Shown in pieces: positions 6,188 through 6,205 of a stretch of DNA of 6,205 bases; position 1 is the stretch's first letter, and the number at the start of each line of letters is the position of its first letter. The stretch lies in the NCBI GenBank assembly GCA_022574065.1, contig JACZST010000115.1, forward strand, positions 1-6,205, in the 5' to 3' direction. The notes beneath the pieces were generated by a model. That model had not been told where the DNA came from, ran no database searches, and saw only the letters and a list, made by a program, of their open reading frames with translations. Source of the stretch: Acidobacteriota bacterium. GTDB lineage: Bacteria > Actinomycetota > Acidimicrobiia > Spongiisociales > UBA5794. Position numbers and translations under genes: made by a program.

Positions 6188-6205
6188 GAGTTAGGGTCCG
6201 GCGTC
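6188..6205 (-). pseudogene. end of the receiver-domain part, with in-frame TAA
   Basis: In the frame of the helix-turn-helix gene the last bases of the window read Asp-Ala-Gly-Pro-stop-Leu, then Leu-Val-Gln-Ala-Ile. Family members commonly have Asp-Ala-Gly-Pro, one more residue, then Leu-Leu-Val here, so TAA (6193-6191) replaces a single sense codon such as GAA or CAA by one substitution. The rest of the receiver lies beyond the window. Confidence 0.6.

Overview
The window reads as chromosomal DNA from a high-GC Gram-positive bacterium (Actinomycetota, possibly an Acidimicrobiia-like lineage; the class is a guess). The reasons are G+C-rich coding DNA, a deazaflavin (F420)-type nitroreductase-family protein, a DUF1772 membrane protein and a NarL/FixJ regulator whose linker resembles actinobacterial ones. 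All of these are family-level readings by eye. No database search was possible.

Layout. Positions 1-2909 (minus strand) hold two tandem paralogues of the DUF885 family, putative cytoplasmic metallopeptidases. They overlap by 4 bases (ATGA) and the second one runs off the left edge. A tRNA-Arg(ACG) gene with encoded CCA lies divergently at 2968-3044. It is followed by about 550 bases without a convincing gene (3045-3591). This stretch is lower in G+C than the peptidase genes and carries a 12-bp tandem repeat just past the tRNA 3' end, which is where integrated elements often sit. Next come a minus-strand five-helix membrane protein of unknown function (3592-4242) and, divergent from it, a plus-strand DUF1772 membrane protein (4399-4908). 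A short convergent gap with small stem-loops leads to a minus-strand Ddn-like (F420H2-dependent reductase fold) protein at 4975-5346. Upstream of that gene is a gene-free stretch (5347-5807) rich in perfect inverted repeats. A clear intrinsic terminator (5808-5854, minus) closes the last gene, the DNA-binding half of a NarL/FixJ response regulator. The reading frame of that regulator is broken by an in-frame TAA at 6191-6193, 12 bases from the right edge.

The genes do not form one pathway. The only clear operon is the DUF885 pair. The Ddn-like gene must have its own promoter, because the regulator upstream ends in a terminator. I see no CRISPR array, no intact insertion sequence, no phage gene and no obvious defence system. 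The most notable points are the broken response regulator, the structured gene-free stretch at 5347-5807, and the low-GC tRNA-flanking segment as a possible integration scar.
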